22,329 bases of DNA from Poteriospumella lacustris (Eukaryota > Sar > Chrysophyceae > Chromulinales > Dinobryaceae): positions 1 through 22,329 of the forward strand of contig SMOI01000474.1 of the NCBI GenBank assembly GCA_008000375.1, in the 5' to 3' direction. The notes beneath the pieces are model-generated. The model saw only the letters and a list, made by a program, of their open reading frames with translations. It did no database searches and had not been told where the DNA came from. Each line of letters begins with the position of its first letter. Position 1 is the first letter of the stretch. Both the position numbers and the translations under genes were made by a program. Below, one piece after another: positions 9,034-18,434 of the stretch.

Positions 9034-9554
9034 GTAGTCGTGCACCATTGTGGCGGTTGAAATGGCGGTTTTGAGCCGTTTCAGAAAATTGGTTTTCGAC
9101 GCTAACTTTACAGGTGGCTTTATCAACAACCTCCGGCATTCCACTGTGATGAAATAAATGATCGATGATACAGACGTTGTGCTCCTCGTTGCATAAATTG
9201 TTTGAAATTAACAATGAAGGACGACCTGTCAAAGTCCTGGTTGGGCCAACTGGCCCTTGGTTTATCCACGGTGGGTGTCTATACTCCATGTAGCTTGTTG
9301 TCATTTACTTGTAGTCTTTATTGATGCATATCAAGTTTACCGTGACATCAAGTTTACCGTGACGTCAATTACTCGTGACCAAAACGCAGTTTTGTATGTT
9401 AAATGTTAATTTGTTAATATAGGTATGAACATTAATGTTGTAGACACCGGATATCAACAATCGTCGCCCTATTTGACGGTAAATGAAAACCGCCATTTCG
9501 TCGAAAAAGCGTCAGTCGCCACTGAAAAAACCGCCACAATGGTGCACGACTTCC
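9034..9554 (-). mobile_element. Miniature inverted-repeat element, copy A (521 bp, inverted orientation)
   Basis: Bounded by terminal inverted repeats of about 26 bp that begin GGTAGTCGTGCACCATTGTG on the left; the right end is the reverse complement beginning GGAAGTCG. Both ends are flanked by TA (9032-9033 and 9555-9556), consistent with a TA target duplication as made by Tc1/mariner-type elements. It has no coding capacity, so it would depend on a transposase elsewhere. It matches copies B and C over its length in the opposite orientation. A 17-bp tandem duplication (ATCAAGTTTACCGTGAC at 9330-9346 and 9347-9363) is unique to this copy. The central dyad GGGCCAACTGGCCC lies at 9243-9256. Confidence 0.9.
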
Positions 9555-9556
9555 TA

Positions 9557-10098
9557 CAGGAGAGCTGCGAGACAGTCGGTCAGTCCGTTTGTTTTCTATC
9601 ATATATTACTGTTTTTCCGTCATACCTCTGGAGGGAACTTTCGTGGCCGTTGGAGTCATATCTTGCACGGGATTCCTTCAAAACATCTGAAAATCATTCG
9701 TTGCACCACGAAACTATTTCGCGTGTCTGTCCAACAGATCCAACTTTGCGTCGTCCGTCTTTGTCGTGCTTGACTTGGGTTCGGCTCCGACACGGTGGAA
9801 ACTGGCTTGGTCAAATTGGTGGAAAGCATCGATTTGTCCAGTAATGGCTGGATAGCTCTTGCGCAACTTCTCTCCTGGTGAAACAGAACAATATGCACGT
9901 GAGGATAACGACGAACGCCCACCCTGTGACGGATACCATATCTCTTTCCCAACCTATTTCCAAAGCGAGGCTAATCCAAAGCACGGGGCTATTCCAAGAC
10001 TTGTTTCTTGCAGTTCGAGGTGAAGCTCAATTTTTACAAAACGTGTGAAGCATCTCAGCACGAAAAGTTTAGTTTGTCGCAGGACGAAAAGTCAGGTA
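9557..10098. other. Stretch without a recognisable gene
   Basis: Flanks copy A on the right. Overlapping ORFs on both strands (9425-9844 plus, 9656-9952 minus) are partly inside the miniature element and show no known motif. Nothing else stands out. Confidence 0.35.
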
Positions 10099-10528
10099 AT
10101 GGCCGCTGATGCATTACAGCGCAATATCAACAAGAAGCGCTTGGCAGCCGAATGCAGGACGTTTGTAGATGAGCACTTTAAAAGATTGCCGCAGCTGCCA
10201 CCAGATCACCGCAAAAAGGATCCGGATCCCGAATACTCAGACTGGGATCACTACCTGGCCACTCCAACGGATCGATCAATTTCTGGATCGTTCGCTCGAA
10301 CAAGATTGTTACCCGACCTAATGGGTTGGAGGGGAGATGCCAATACCGGGTGATCTCATACCCCACATATACAAGATTGCAGAAGAGGAGGGGAGACTCA
10401 TATCAAAGCGCGTTAAGTTCCGCGTCGGGAATCACAAGGTAAACGACATTCCTGTACCTGTTGAGCCACCAGAGGTTCGTCGAAGCGACAAGGTCCAAGC
10501 TGTAGAAGTGGACGACGACGATATGTAA
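10099..10528 (+). pseudogene. Unknown small protein gene split by a frameshift
   Basis: Starting from ATG 10099, the first frame encodes a charged helix-rich segment (NKKRLAAECRTFVDEHFKRL), then an acidic region with DPDPEYSDWDHYL and FARTRLLPDLMGW, and stops at 10353. A second frame overlapping from about 10330 continues with PIPGDLIPHIYKIAEEEGRL, a basic stretch (SKRVKFRVGNHKV), a Pro/Val hinge and an acidic end VEVDDDDM (stop at 10528). The two halves match in style, so one indel near 10320-10340 probably split a protein of about 140 residues. A tiny intron is less likely. I do not recognise the family. Confidence 0.45.
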
Positions 10529-10613
10529 TCGGTAATCAAATTAAATAGTAAATACAACGTGAAGCAAACATAGTCGTCGCAGACGTGATGGTCGCTGCAT
10601 GCCACCGTCACCC

Positions 10614-10704
10614 AAATGGCGGTCGAATAATGCAACCGACAGCCAAGTGGTGGTCACCTGATGGGACCATCATATAAATGGCGGTCGTATGATGCGACAG
10701 CACC
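10614..10704. repeat. Imperfect direct repeat, about 30 bp, two copies
   Basis: AAATGGCGGTCG followed by AATAATGC and GACAGC at 10614-10644 recurs as AAATGGCGGTCG, TATGATGC, GACAGC at 10676-10704, a spacing of 62 bases. An ORF (10689-10940, 83 residues, with YYMKKYKEMCHSELLNVAIV) begins in the second copy but is not recognised. Confidence 0.6.
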
Positions 10705-10940
10705 ATCGACGTGTGCAGGTCTACGTGCGTCTCGCGGCGGTCGGGCTGCACGCTGCGTGGGTAGTCGTGGAAGGCTTTTATCGCATTCAGTACTATATGA
10801 AGAAGTACAAGGAAATGTGCCATTCAGAGCTTCTAAATGTCGCCATTGTGGATGGAGACGCTGAAAAGGAGCAAGTCATCTTTTTGTCTTCTGGAATATT
10901 CTTCCCGACACCAACGATTGGTTGCCCCAACACAGCATAG

Positions 10941-11368
10941 ATAGACATGTAACATAACATCTAATTAGACTTCCTACTTGCCAGCCGCGCTACGCGCGGA
11001 CAGGTTGGGTGATAAAAAAGCAACAAGTGACGAGAAACGTTTGCCCCCGCTAGTGCGCGATCACGCTTCTCGTCACGCATGAGAAACGCCCGTCTAATCG
11101 CAATGAAGTGTTTTGCCGATGGCAAATCCTGAGGTTGGAGATACAAAAAGGAGCCGTTGCAGCAATTTCAAGCGACATCATGTAACATTCTGGACTGTCC
11201 GTTGTTGATGTCCATCAAGTGAAATCACCAACGCGTTCGCTGGACTGTTTAACGGAACCGCCACTTGTTGGTCATCCCTCAGACAACATAGTGTACAATC
11301 GTCGTAGCACGATACTGCAACCTTTGGGTTTCATGCTGGGCATGTATTGGAATTACCCGGTAGACGTC
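10941..11368. other. Non-coding stretch with two hairpins
   Basis: CCGCGC pairs with GCGCGG around a 3-base loop at 10985-10999. GTGACGAGAA (11027-11036) pairs with TTCTCGTCAC (11067-11076). No gene is seen. Their role is unknown. Confidence 0.45.
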
Positions 11369-11808
11369 TTACCCTAAATTCTTGCAATCTACGTAGCCTG
11401 AACGGTTTTCCTTCCATTGCGGATTCGTAGAATCCACCACATTGGCCGTGTATCCTGGGCCATGCTTATCAAAGTCGGCGTTTCCTTCTTCTAGTGAGTC
11501 CGGTGGGACTGGTGCCTGGAGTCTGATTGGACCCACAGGCAAGCTGGCACCGAGATCGAAGACAACTACTTCCGTACGGTTATCTGCGAGGGTGACCGTG
11601 GAGGTGAGAGGTGAGAGGTGGGTAACAAATGAGGTGAGAGGATGCTCATGTGGCGCGAAACAAAAGAGTGGGATATACGTGGTAGAGGACACGTGGTAGA
11701 GTTGACGACTGAGCAGTAGACAGCTGGACAAAGTCTTCGCGATATACTGCTGAGAGAACCGCAGCTTCAGGGAAAGAACGAAAGAACAAGTTTTGAAAAG
11801 CGCACGGT
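11369..11808 (-). pseudogene. Decayed Ty3/gypsy-like retropepsin fragment
   Basis: The minus-strand frame contains STVTLADNRTEVVV, very like the CVTLADNKTTIKI that follows the protease active site in the complete Pol at the left of the window, and in the matching place. The upstream part, in a shifted frame, has a CGSLSS-like piece where DTGA would be, followed by DFVQLSTAQSS; this suggests an old frameshifted protease. Downstream the frame ends at 11369 with no RT seen. The MITE copy B abuts at 11808, so it probably inserted into this fragment. The similarity is short and the call is tentative. Confidence 0.4.
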
Positions 11809-11809
11809 A

Positions 11810-12275
11810 GGTAGTCGTGCACCAAATTACCGTCAAATTAGGCGACGATTATTGACGTCAAGTCGATCGGTGTCTACAACATTAATGTTCATACCTATAT
11901 TAAACAATTAACATTTAACATACAATGTTGCGTTTTGATCACGAGTAATTAATGGCACGGAAACCTTGATATGCATCAATAAAGACAACAAGCTACAAGT
12001 AAACGCCAACAAGCCACATGGAGTATTGACACCCACCGTGGATAAACCAAGGGCTAGTTGGCCCAACCAGGACTTTGACAGGTCGTCCTTCATTTTTTGT
12101 TTCAAACAATTTATGTAACGAGGAGCACAACGTCTGTGTCATCGATCATTTATTTAATCACAGTGGGAATGCCGCAGGTTGTTGATAAATCCACCTGTAA
12201 AGTTAGAATCGAAAACCAATTTTCTGAAACGGCTTAAAACCGCCATTTCAACCGCCACAATGGTGCACGACTACC
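11810..12275 (+). mobile_element. Miniature inverted-repeat element, copy B (466 bp)
   Basis: Same family as copies A and C. It begins GGTAGTCGTGCACCA and ends with the reverse complement of GGTAGTCGTGCACCATTGTG, flanked by TA at 11808-11809 and 12276-12277. Compared with copy C it lacks about 55 bp just inside the left end, from within the inverted repeat (after GTGCACCA) to the CAAATTAGGCGACG block. It therefore has a shortened left terminal repeat and may no longer be mobile. The central dyad is degraded to GGGCTAGTTGGCCC (12051-12064). Confidence 0.9.
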
Positions 12276-12277
12276 TA

Positions 12278-13539
12278 GCGTAGCCGGGATGGGAGAAACA
12301 AAAGACAAGGACGATTGTTTCTGGTAGAGAAATTGTTTGTGTTATTTTTTATTGGGTTATTTGAAGTTGAAGAAACAAATTTGGAAACATCAAGTCAAGC
12401 GAGGCGATGGAGAAGAAAAGGAAAGAGAGTGAGAAGGGGATTTGTCACGTGCAGGGGTGACCGCCTCACGCGGTTGCAGACGTGAAGGTGGAACGCGGGG
12501 CTGTTGAAACGTCGGGGAAGAGTTCAGGGCCAACCGCACCTTTGCTAAGTCACATGTTCCTTGTCACATGTCGCTTGCGCGAACAAAAGATTGCGTGGGC
12601 GCGTAGCGCTAACCCTATCCCTTTCAACTTGTATCTGTCGACGTTGAGATAAGCTAATTTTAATGCGTTTGTTATGCCTTATTCCGATGAAAATTCTTTT
12701 TCCTTGATTTTGTTCAACCAAATCCGCATTACGCCTTGAAATGCGTGGTGGTGGATGTATGCTGACTCCTGTTGGACGCGAGGGTTTCCGATACATCCGA
12801 AGTTTTGCGGCCGAAGAAATTGGCATACCTGAAATTGAAGACAATAGACGGTTGATAAATGCCTTCGACAATGCTGCCAAGGCTCTTAAGTATTTCAAGA
12901 GTGTCCACTCGATGGTAGTCAGAATATCAAAGATACTGTCTCCAAATTTAAATCAGTTTCAGCTCGTGATCCTGACTGTACTTTAAGAACCTGACTGTCC
13001 TTGATAACCGTTTTTGACATATGCTTGTTGGTACGTAGATAGTAAGTACTCAACCTTTATCGCTTGGTATCCTTGTTGAGGGCGAAGTTTGACTTACGTT
13101 TAACGAGCATGCCGGATCGCCCCACGGTCAGGAACAATTCCTTCATCGGAAGGTCAAGTCTTGTCCAGAGTAATTTGGAAGCTACATTGTTGGGTTAGGG
13201 TTAGTACGGGATTCTGATTAGTACGGGAAACCATCTCTCACGCAACGGTTATTATGAAAACATCTCTGAGCTTTAGTTTTGAAAACGGCCAGTCTTTCAA
13301 TCACCAGTTGTCGGCGCAATCGGGCTTGTCCATGAGTTTGGTGGACGTCTGCAATGCAACTGGAAAGATTGTTGGTGTTATTCTTGATGAGTCCGAGCTG
13401 TTGTATTCCAGAATCTCCACACTAATGTATGGGGTTGGCTTGAAGGATCCAATCTACCGGTCAACCTTCGTTTAGTATTCTTTGCCGCATATGGCAAAAA
13501 GGTTCAGAGTACGGACACCCCCAACTCTCGCGTGAATAG
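12278..13539. other. Mostly non-coding stretch with two weak ORFs
   Basis: Plus-strand ORFs at 12741-12986 (with IGIPEIEDNRRLINAFDNAA) and 13254-13475 (with MSLVDVCNATGKIVGVILDE) read like protein but are short and unrecognised. TTAGTACGGGA is repeated at about 13200-13228. Purine-rich sequence lies at 12290-12450. Nothing else supported. Confidence 0.35.
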
Positions 13540-14441
13540 GCGGGTCTTCTTCTCAGGCGATACAATCCCTCTGCAAGAGCCCACATGGACGACCATGAAG
13601 AATGGAATGGCGACACCGACCCACTCACGGTCGGAGTCCAGGATGTCAGACTGGCGATCGAGAAGTCCAACAGCCATGCTGCCGCAGGATACACGGCATG
13701 GACATTCGCGTTGGTGAAGGCGCTGTCTGATAGACTTGACGGCACCAGTCCTTGGTTTCACAGTATCACGAGACTCTTCAACATGATGCTGGACAACCGC
13801 GTTCCCAGTCGGGCGATGCTCCTCCCGAAGGGCGACACCGCGTGGCGTCAACTAGGAATTGGGGAATGCTGATACTGACTGCTGGGCAAGACAGTGATGT
13901 TGCTCAAAGGCCACGTCATTGGTCAAGAACTTCTACCCCTGCAGCTCGGCGTGGGAACGAAAGGCGGGAGTGAGAACGCTGGACGCCTGGCCAAGTTAAT
14001 GTTGGACGCCGACCCATCGATGGCAGTGATCAACTTGGACACCAACCCCCGAAAGCTCATGTGGCAAGGCGTGTGCCCGTCATGCCCCTCACTGTGCCGC
14101 TGGTTCCAATGGGCCTATGGTTCACCAACGGAACTCGGGAACACGCGGCGCTTGAGCGCGAAGCGCAGGTTGTCGATCTCGCTGCGCAGCGCGAGCGATA
14201 CGGCGCCGCGGCCGTCGCGGTGTCTGATTAGGATTCCAGTTCGGACTACGCGAGCTATCGGTATAGCTCATGCTCCTATCGGGCGCCCTCCCAGATTCTG
14301 TGACCCCAGATGAACCCATTGCCGCTCGCGTCAACCGCGGACAGTTTCGTGCCCACTTTCCCCAGACTGCGACAGTTCCGGGCCCTGTCCGCGGTAGCCG
14401 GCTAACATGCCGTTTTTTCTTTTGGCTGTTGCCGGTCGGAA

Positions 14442-14525
14442 ACAATCATCGATTGATTGATTGTTTGACCGCCGTCAACATTGTGTGGTTGACGGTGATC
14501 GGACAATCAATCAATCGATGATTGT
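14442..14525. repeat. Foldback with 38-base arms
   Basis: Arms 14442-14479 and 14488-14525 match at 34 of 38 positions, with the outer 23 perfect (containing GATTGATTGATTG). The four mismatches are all transitions. The loop is 8 bases (14480-14487). It lies near the left end of the 862-bp element. Confidence 0.9.
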
Positions 14526-14711
14526 CCGGCCGCCGGCATTTTGTGTGGCGATTATCAACAGGTAAGACCGAACAACCTTTTTGTCTGCGTTCGAAACAAT
14601 ATCCTTACCTTGTCTTTATGTCATATTCCTGGCTGACGACCTCGCAACATTGACGATGACCACCACTTCGTCGTGTCAGTCGACGCCCTGATCGACGTCC
14701 ATGCCGACGCC

Positions 14712-14850
14712 CTTGCCGCTCGTGCGCCGCTCGTCGTGTCGGGTGACGCCGACGTCGTCCTGGTCGACGACCTTGGCGTTTCCGGCGACGTCGGCGTCGT
14801 CCTTGCCGACGACGTTGCCGCTCGTGCGTCGCTCGTGGTGTCGGGTGACG
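14712..14850. repeat. 102-bp-period GC-rich minisatellite
   Basis: A 37-base block (TTGCCGCTCGTGCG, then CGCTCGT, GTGTCGGGTGACG) occurs at 14712-14748 and 14814-14850, with GTCGACG/GACGTCG-rich filler between them. The period is a multiple of three, so several frames stay open on both strands. In the plus frame it reads as Ala/Val/Asp-rich repeats (LVVSGDADVVLVDD). It is composition-driven, so coding is doubtful. Confidence 0.7.
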
Positions 14851-15800
14851 ACAGGTGATTTGCAAAGCAAAAAGACTTTATCCAATACTGAATTCCTGAA
14901 TCCTGGTACTCAAAGTCTCCCACAATCATTCCGAGGCTTGGCGGAATCACCACATCTGCGATCCCAAACAAATTGGGGTTGCAATTTCGTATCATTGGCC
15001 ACAGTCGAAAAACCTAAAGAAAATATTTTTGTCCGTGTTGTTTCTTCTGTTCTAAGTCTCTGCCTTGCATCATTTCTTCGATTCCGCCCAACCTCCTCGT
15101 GCGGTTTGAAATTTGAGTTTTAACGCTAACTTTGTCGTTGATTCTAGAGTCTGTGCGGTCTGGGGAAAGTGGACCCGAAACTGTCCGCGGTTGGCCGCTC
15201 GCGTGGCCCATCAGATGATGGAACGCGGTGCGCTATACCAAGCGCGACCGCGGCAATGTTGACACGGAGACGGGCTTACTGATACGGGACTTGGTCGCCT
15301 TCTTCCGCGAGCGTAGGGACACACCGGGCCTGGTTGCGAACATGGACGACTGTAATGGCTTCCTGCACCGCAACCGCTTGCCCGAAGTGTCGCAAGCTTT
15401 TGTGGACCGATCGGGACTGATCCTAAACGTCAACAAGTGCCAAGTTTTGTACGCACGCCATCCCCCCTGAGGTGGAATCCCAGTGTCCATTACCCATCCA
15501 ACGCGCGGGAGCGCACAGCATGGGGGTGCCAACGGGGCCGCTGCGATACAGACGGGAACGGACCGACAAGATGCTTCACGAGATGCAACTGCCGCTACGC
15601 AGTCTATCCCGACTGAGTGCCACCGCCGGCTTCGCCATTGCTCGCTTCTGTATGAACACGAGAGCCAGCTACTTCACTTCGGTCACGGACGTTTTCGAGA
15701 TGCGGGTATAATTCGACAGGTTTGATACTTACATGGTTTGATACATGGACAGTGTTGTGCGCTCAATCATCGAGGGAGATCTGGGGCTCGGAACCTGTGT

Positions 15801-16915
15801 ATCGTTTTTTCAAACGGTTGCAAAACGCATATGTTGATCACTTCGCCCCCAACTTGTATACTATAGTATTCCACACCCACTTCCTCCGACGATAACGGAC
15901 GAACCAACTCCATTATAGAACCACTCGCCAGCATGTCGATCAGTGGTCGACGTCAGCAGCGCCGTCGAATCAACGACGCGTTCAGTCGCATCGAGCCTCT
16001 GCTTTCCAATCAGAGCAACACCGAAAGCAAGGTTTCCCTCTTGCGAGGCATTACTCGCAAGCTTTCGGGTGATGATTGTGTACACGCAAATGAGGCAGCG
16101 TCACCAACGAGTGATAGGATACGATTACGTCATCACCAAGGACGTCATTACGACATTCAGAAAGTTACGAGAAAAACCGCTCACAAAAAGTGATCTCGCT
16201 TTCCATTTTTTCGAGCTATATCTGGCCTCACTGGGATGCAAGTCGACACGAAATACTTCAGCTACAAATTCCCCAAGATAGAAATTATCCCAAGAAGGCC
16301 GGGCGTCACATCACCAAATATGTAGCGGGCGGACACGTAGAGCAACCCTAGTACCAACGAAAGACGAATTTCGTACAGCTTTCACTGCAGGCAACGGCAA
16401 AGATAAACTCTTGGCGGCGTTAGATACTGTGTTAGGGCTACCCAACTCCTGACTTTGTTCGAGCTCCAGTGTTCTCAAGCAGTCATGACATCCGCCAACT
16501 TATCGCTGTAGTTCTACCCGCATGAGGACTGTTTCGGACATTGTTGGACATCAACATTCGCCCAGCGACTGATTCGTCTCTGCTGGTGTCTTCTGTCGCC
16601 GTTCTTCCCTCTCATCTTCACATCCTTGCTCTTCGCTTTTCTTCTTCGACGTTCTTGCAGAGACCTCCGCCGATTTGAATGGTATCTCCAGTCACGTAAA
16701 AATCGTTGCACTAGAAAGAATCGTTGACAGCCGTAGCAGCCACAGGTGGATCTTTTTCTTCTGATTGCAATACTTCTACGAAACTGCAAGTAGTTCATTA
16801 TCGAAGAAGAGAAAGGATTTCACAATTCATTACCTTTGGCTAGTCAGGCCACAATAACGTTATTGTTCGGATCAAAGTGTTTTTCTTTTAGTTTTGGTTT
16901 TTTCCTTTGGCAACT
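15801..16915. other. Unassigned stretch with a possible decayed coding piece, then leader of the second Ty3 element
   Basis: Between 15933 and 16320 three plus-strand frames in turn look protein-like: MSISGRRQQRRRINDAFSRI, then VIGYDYVITKDVITTFRKLR, then MQVDTKYFSYKFPKIEII. This suggests a frameshifted remnant that I cannot assign. From about 16330 to 16915 no gene is visible; this should hold the leader or LTR of the plus-strand gag that follows. An Arg-rich minus-strand frame (16514-16798) is probably a composition effect. Confidence 0.35.
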
Positions 16916-18434
16916 ATGAACAACGATATGATGATTATGGACGATACCAACAGTTCATCATCAACCCCTGCAAATGTTCCTGTGAAAGTAGTGCCTTCAA
17001 CTCCTTCAACTTCTGATCAGCCCAATGTGTTGGAAAGTCAGACCTTGAAGGCTGTGAATGCGTTGACCTTGAACAAACCTCCAGTGTACTTGAGAGGAAC
17101 TCTGACGAAACCTTTGGTCGCAGAATTCTTCAATTTCCTGCGATCGAAGCGAGATAACAACGAGCACTGTGTTGGTTCTATCTGGTATCCTGGGAACAAT
17201 TTAGATGAAGTTGAGAGTCACTCAAGAAGTTTGGACATCGTGGGATTTGAAACGGAAGATATTGGACGACTTGGTGGACGATACCTTTGCGGTGAACCAC
17301 TTTTCAGTTAACTAGAAGGTATCCAAACTGTTGGGGCTTGACGTTACATTACACATGGCACCAAAAGTCTTTGGTGACAAATTATGTTGCCAGCTTTCTG
17401 GATATCGTGCAAACGATTTCGGAAGAAGAGCTGACAGCTGCGAACTACACGGTTTCCTCTCTGATGTAGAGAGTGTTCATGTCATTGAAAGCTGAAGCGA
17501 ATGCCTCAGGATCCGCAACATTCATTGACCTGGTGAGCGATCTGAAGCAGCGCGAAGCTTCATTTTAAACATACAATTCCTTTTTGAAATCGTTGTGTGA
17601 AATGCAAAAGCTTTCGTTTGGTTGCCAAGCGAGGTGTTTCCTTATCAATCTTGAAATCAAACAAGCGAGGGCCTTCCACTGAGGATTCGTCTGATAAGAA
17701 AGAGCCACTCGTGAAGAAATCTCGATTCCAATCATGTGTTGGAGTCAAGACCAAGATGGGAACATCGTCAAACACCTCGATTGCCAGAAGCCAATCCTGC
17801 AAAGGGTGTGGTAGAAATCATTCAAGTCTTTGTCGATTGTCACATCACCCCAATTTCAGTTCACCCAATTCGGAATGGAAGGACTCAGAGATTGGGAAAC
17901 GATTCGCTGCAAAAGGTATGTTTACCTAACCTCCATACGAGGATATTGCAGGAAATCGTCTACTACCATTCAAAGATAAACGAAAGAAAGGTATTGTTGG
18001 TATCATTGGTATTCGTTGCACGATCGACAATAATTCGACTAACCAACCTCCTTTCCCTCGTATAATACCTGATTCCATTTCGGGACGAATGATTCACGAA
18101 CACCAATCGGTACCTGTTCATCTATTACTGGATACGGGATCGATGCAGGACAATTTCGTGGCAAGATAGCGACTTAGTATATGGCAAGGGTTATATACAT
18201 CGCTGACATGTCAACGGAAAGTATGCTCTGTACACGGGTGTAGGCCATCTCGTTTACTATTGAACTGATAACGGAACTGCCAAAGCAAGTAATAAACATC
18301 ACCACAACGGCTATTGTTGTTGCTTTTGATATTCCGTTTGATATTATATTGGGTCGTCCAACGATAAAGGAACACGATCTCAATCGATATTTTCCTTCTC
18401 ACTTCCAAAGCATGTGCGAGAGAAGAATGATATA
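16916..18434 (+). pseudogene. Second Ty3/gypsy-type element: gag, zinc knuckle and protease, decayed
   Basis: Starts at ATG 16916 after a T-rich leader. The first frame (to 17311) has an Asn/Asp/Ser-rich start, then KPPVYLRGTLTKPLVAEFFN. Coding character continues in a neighbouring frame (FLDIVQTISEEELTAANYT; SATFIDLVSDLKQREA) with stops near 17469 and 17568. The frame then shifts again to a Lys-rich segment and a zinc-knuckle-like CKGCGRNHSSLCRLSHHPNF (17799-17860). The retropepsin follows with VPVHLLLDTGSMQDNFVAR (about 18111-18167), then a stop. It ends with FDIPFDIILGRPTIKEHDL in the expected spacing. RT is missing: at 18434 the copy is cut by miniature element C. The sequence differs from the left-hand Ty3 element, so it is a separate lineage. 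Confidence 0.75.

Larger units (their letters stand above)
14332..15193. mobile_element. 862-bp non-autonomous Mutator-like element with 11-bp target duplication
   Basis: Terminal inverted repeats of 39 bp (14332-14370 and 15155-15193), beginning CAACCGCGGACAGTTTCG, match at 36 of 39 positions. They are bounded directly by the 11-base direct repeat GCCGCTCGCGT at 14321-14331 and 15194-15204. Target duplications of 9-11 bp are characteristic of the Mutator superfamily. No transposase motif is visible inside, so it is non-autonomous. The interior carries a foldback (14442-14525), a 102-bp minisatellite and a possible captured coding piece on the minus strand (to 14995). Removing it and one duplication brings DEPIAAR into line with VAHQMMERGALY in one frame, which supports a real insertion event. 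Confidence 0.88.
13540..15800 (+). pseudogene. Reverse transcriptase gene (non-LTR-like), broken and split by an 862-bp insertion
   Basis: RNA-dependent DNA polymerase remnant. The open frame before the insertion has a Ser/Ala/Gly-rich finger block (AIEKSNSHAAAGYTAWTFAL), LPKGDTAWRQLGIGEC, then LLGKTVMLLKGHVIGQELL and LQLGVGTKGGSENAGRLAKL, a LDTNPRKLM motif where motif A is expected, and WFQWAYGSPT. Two UGAs (13870-13872 and 13876-13878) interrupt one frame at a block where the family usually reads Trp-Tyr-Arg/Lys. After the insertion come VANMDDCNGFL (the xxDD catalytic box), SGLILNVNKCQVL and, in another frame, MGVPTGPL, AIARFCMNTRASYF and FDRFDTYMV. Frameshifts near 14085, 15220 and 15471 and further stops make it a pseudogene. 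Which RT family it belongs to is uncertain; it resembles stand-alone or non-LTR retrotransposon RTs. The region 14110-14320 does not fit the RT and may hold another piece. Confidence 0.75.

Noticed and set aside
8894-9304. Minus-strand ORFs across the first miniature element
   Set aside because: They span the element's end and are not kept in copies B and C.
10985-11076. Hairpins as bacterial-type terminators
   Set aside because: Eukaryotic context, no T-run, no gene ending there.
13186-13203. GGGTTAGGGTTAG as telomeric repeat
   Set aside because: Only about two units; chance or a minor interstitial trace.
14122-14445. Minus-strand ORF with Arg/Pro-rich end
   Set aside because: Crosses the left end of the 862-bp insertion, so it cannot be an ancient gene; GC-rich shadow.
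16514-16798. Arg/Lys-rich minus-strand ORF of 94 codons
   Set aside because: Composition-driven, no motif, lies in the expected leader of the second Ty3 element.
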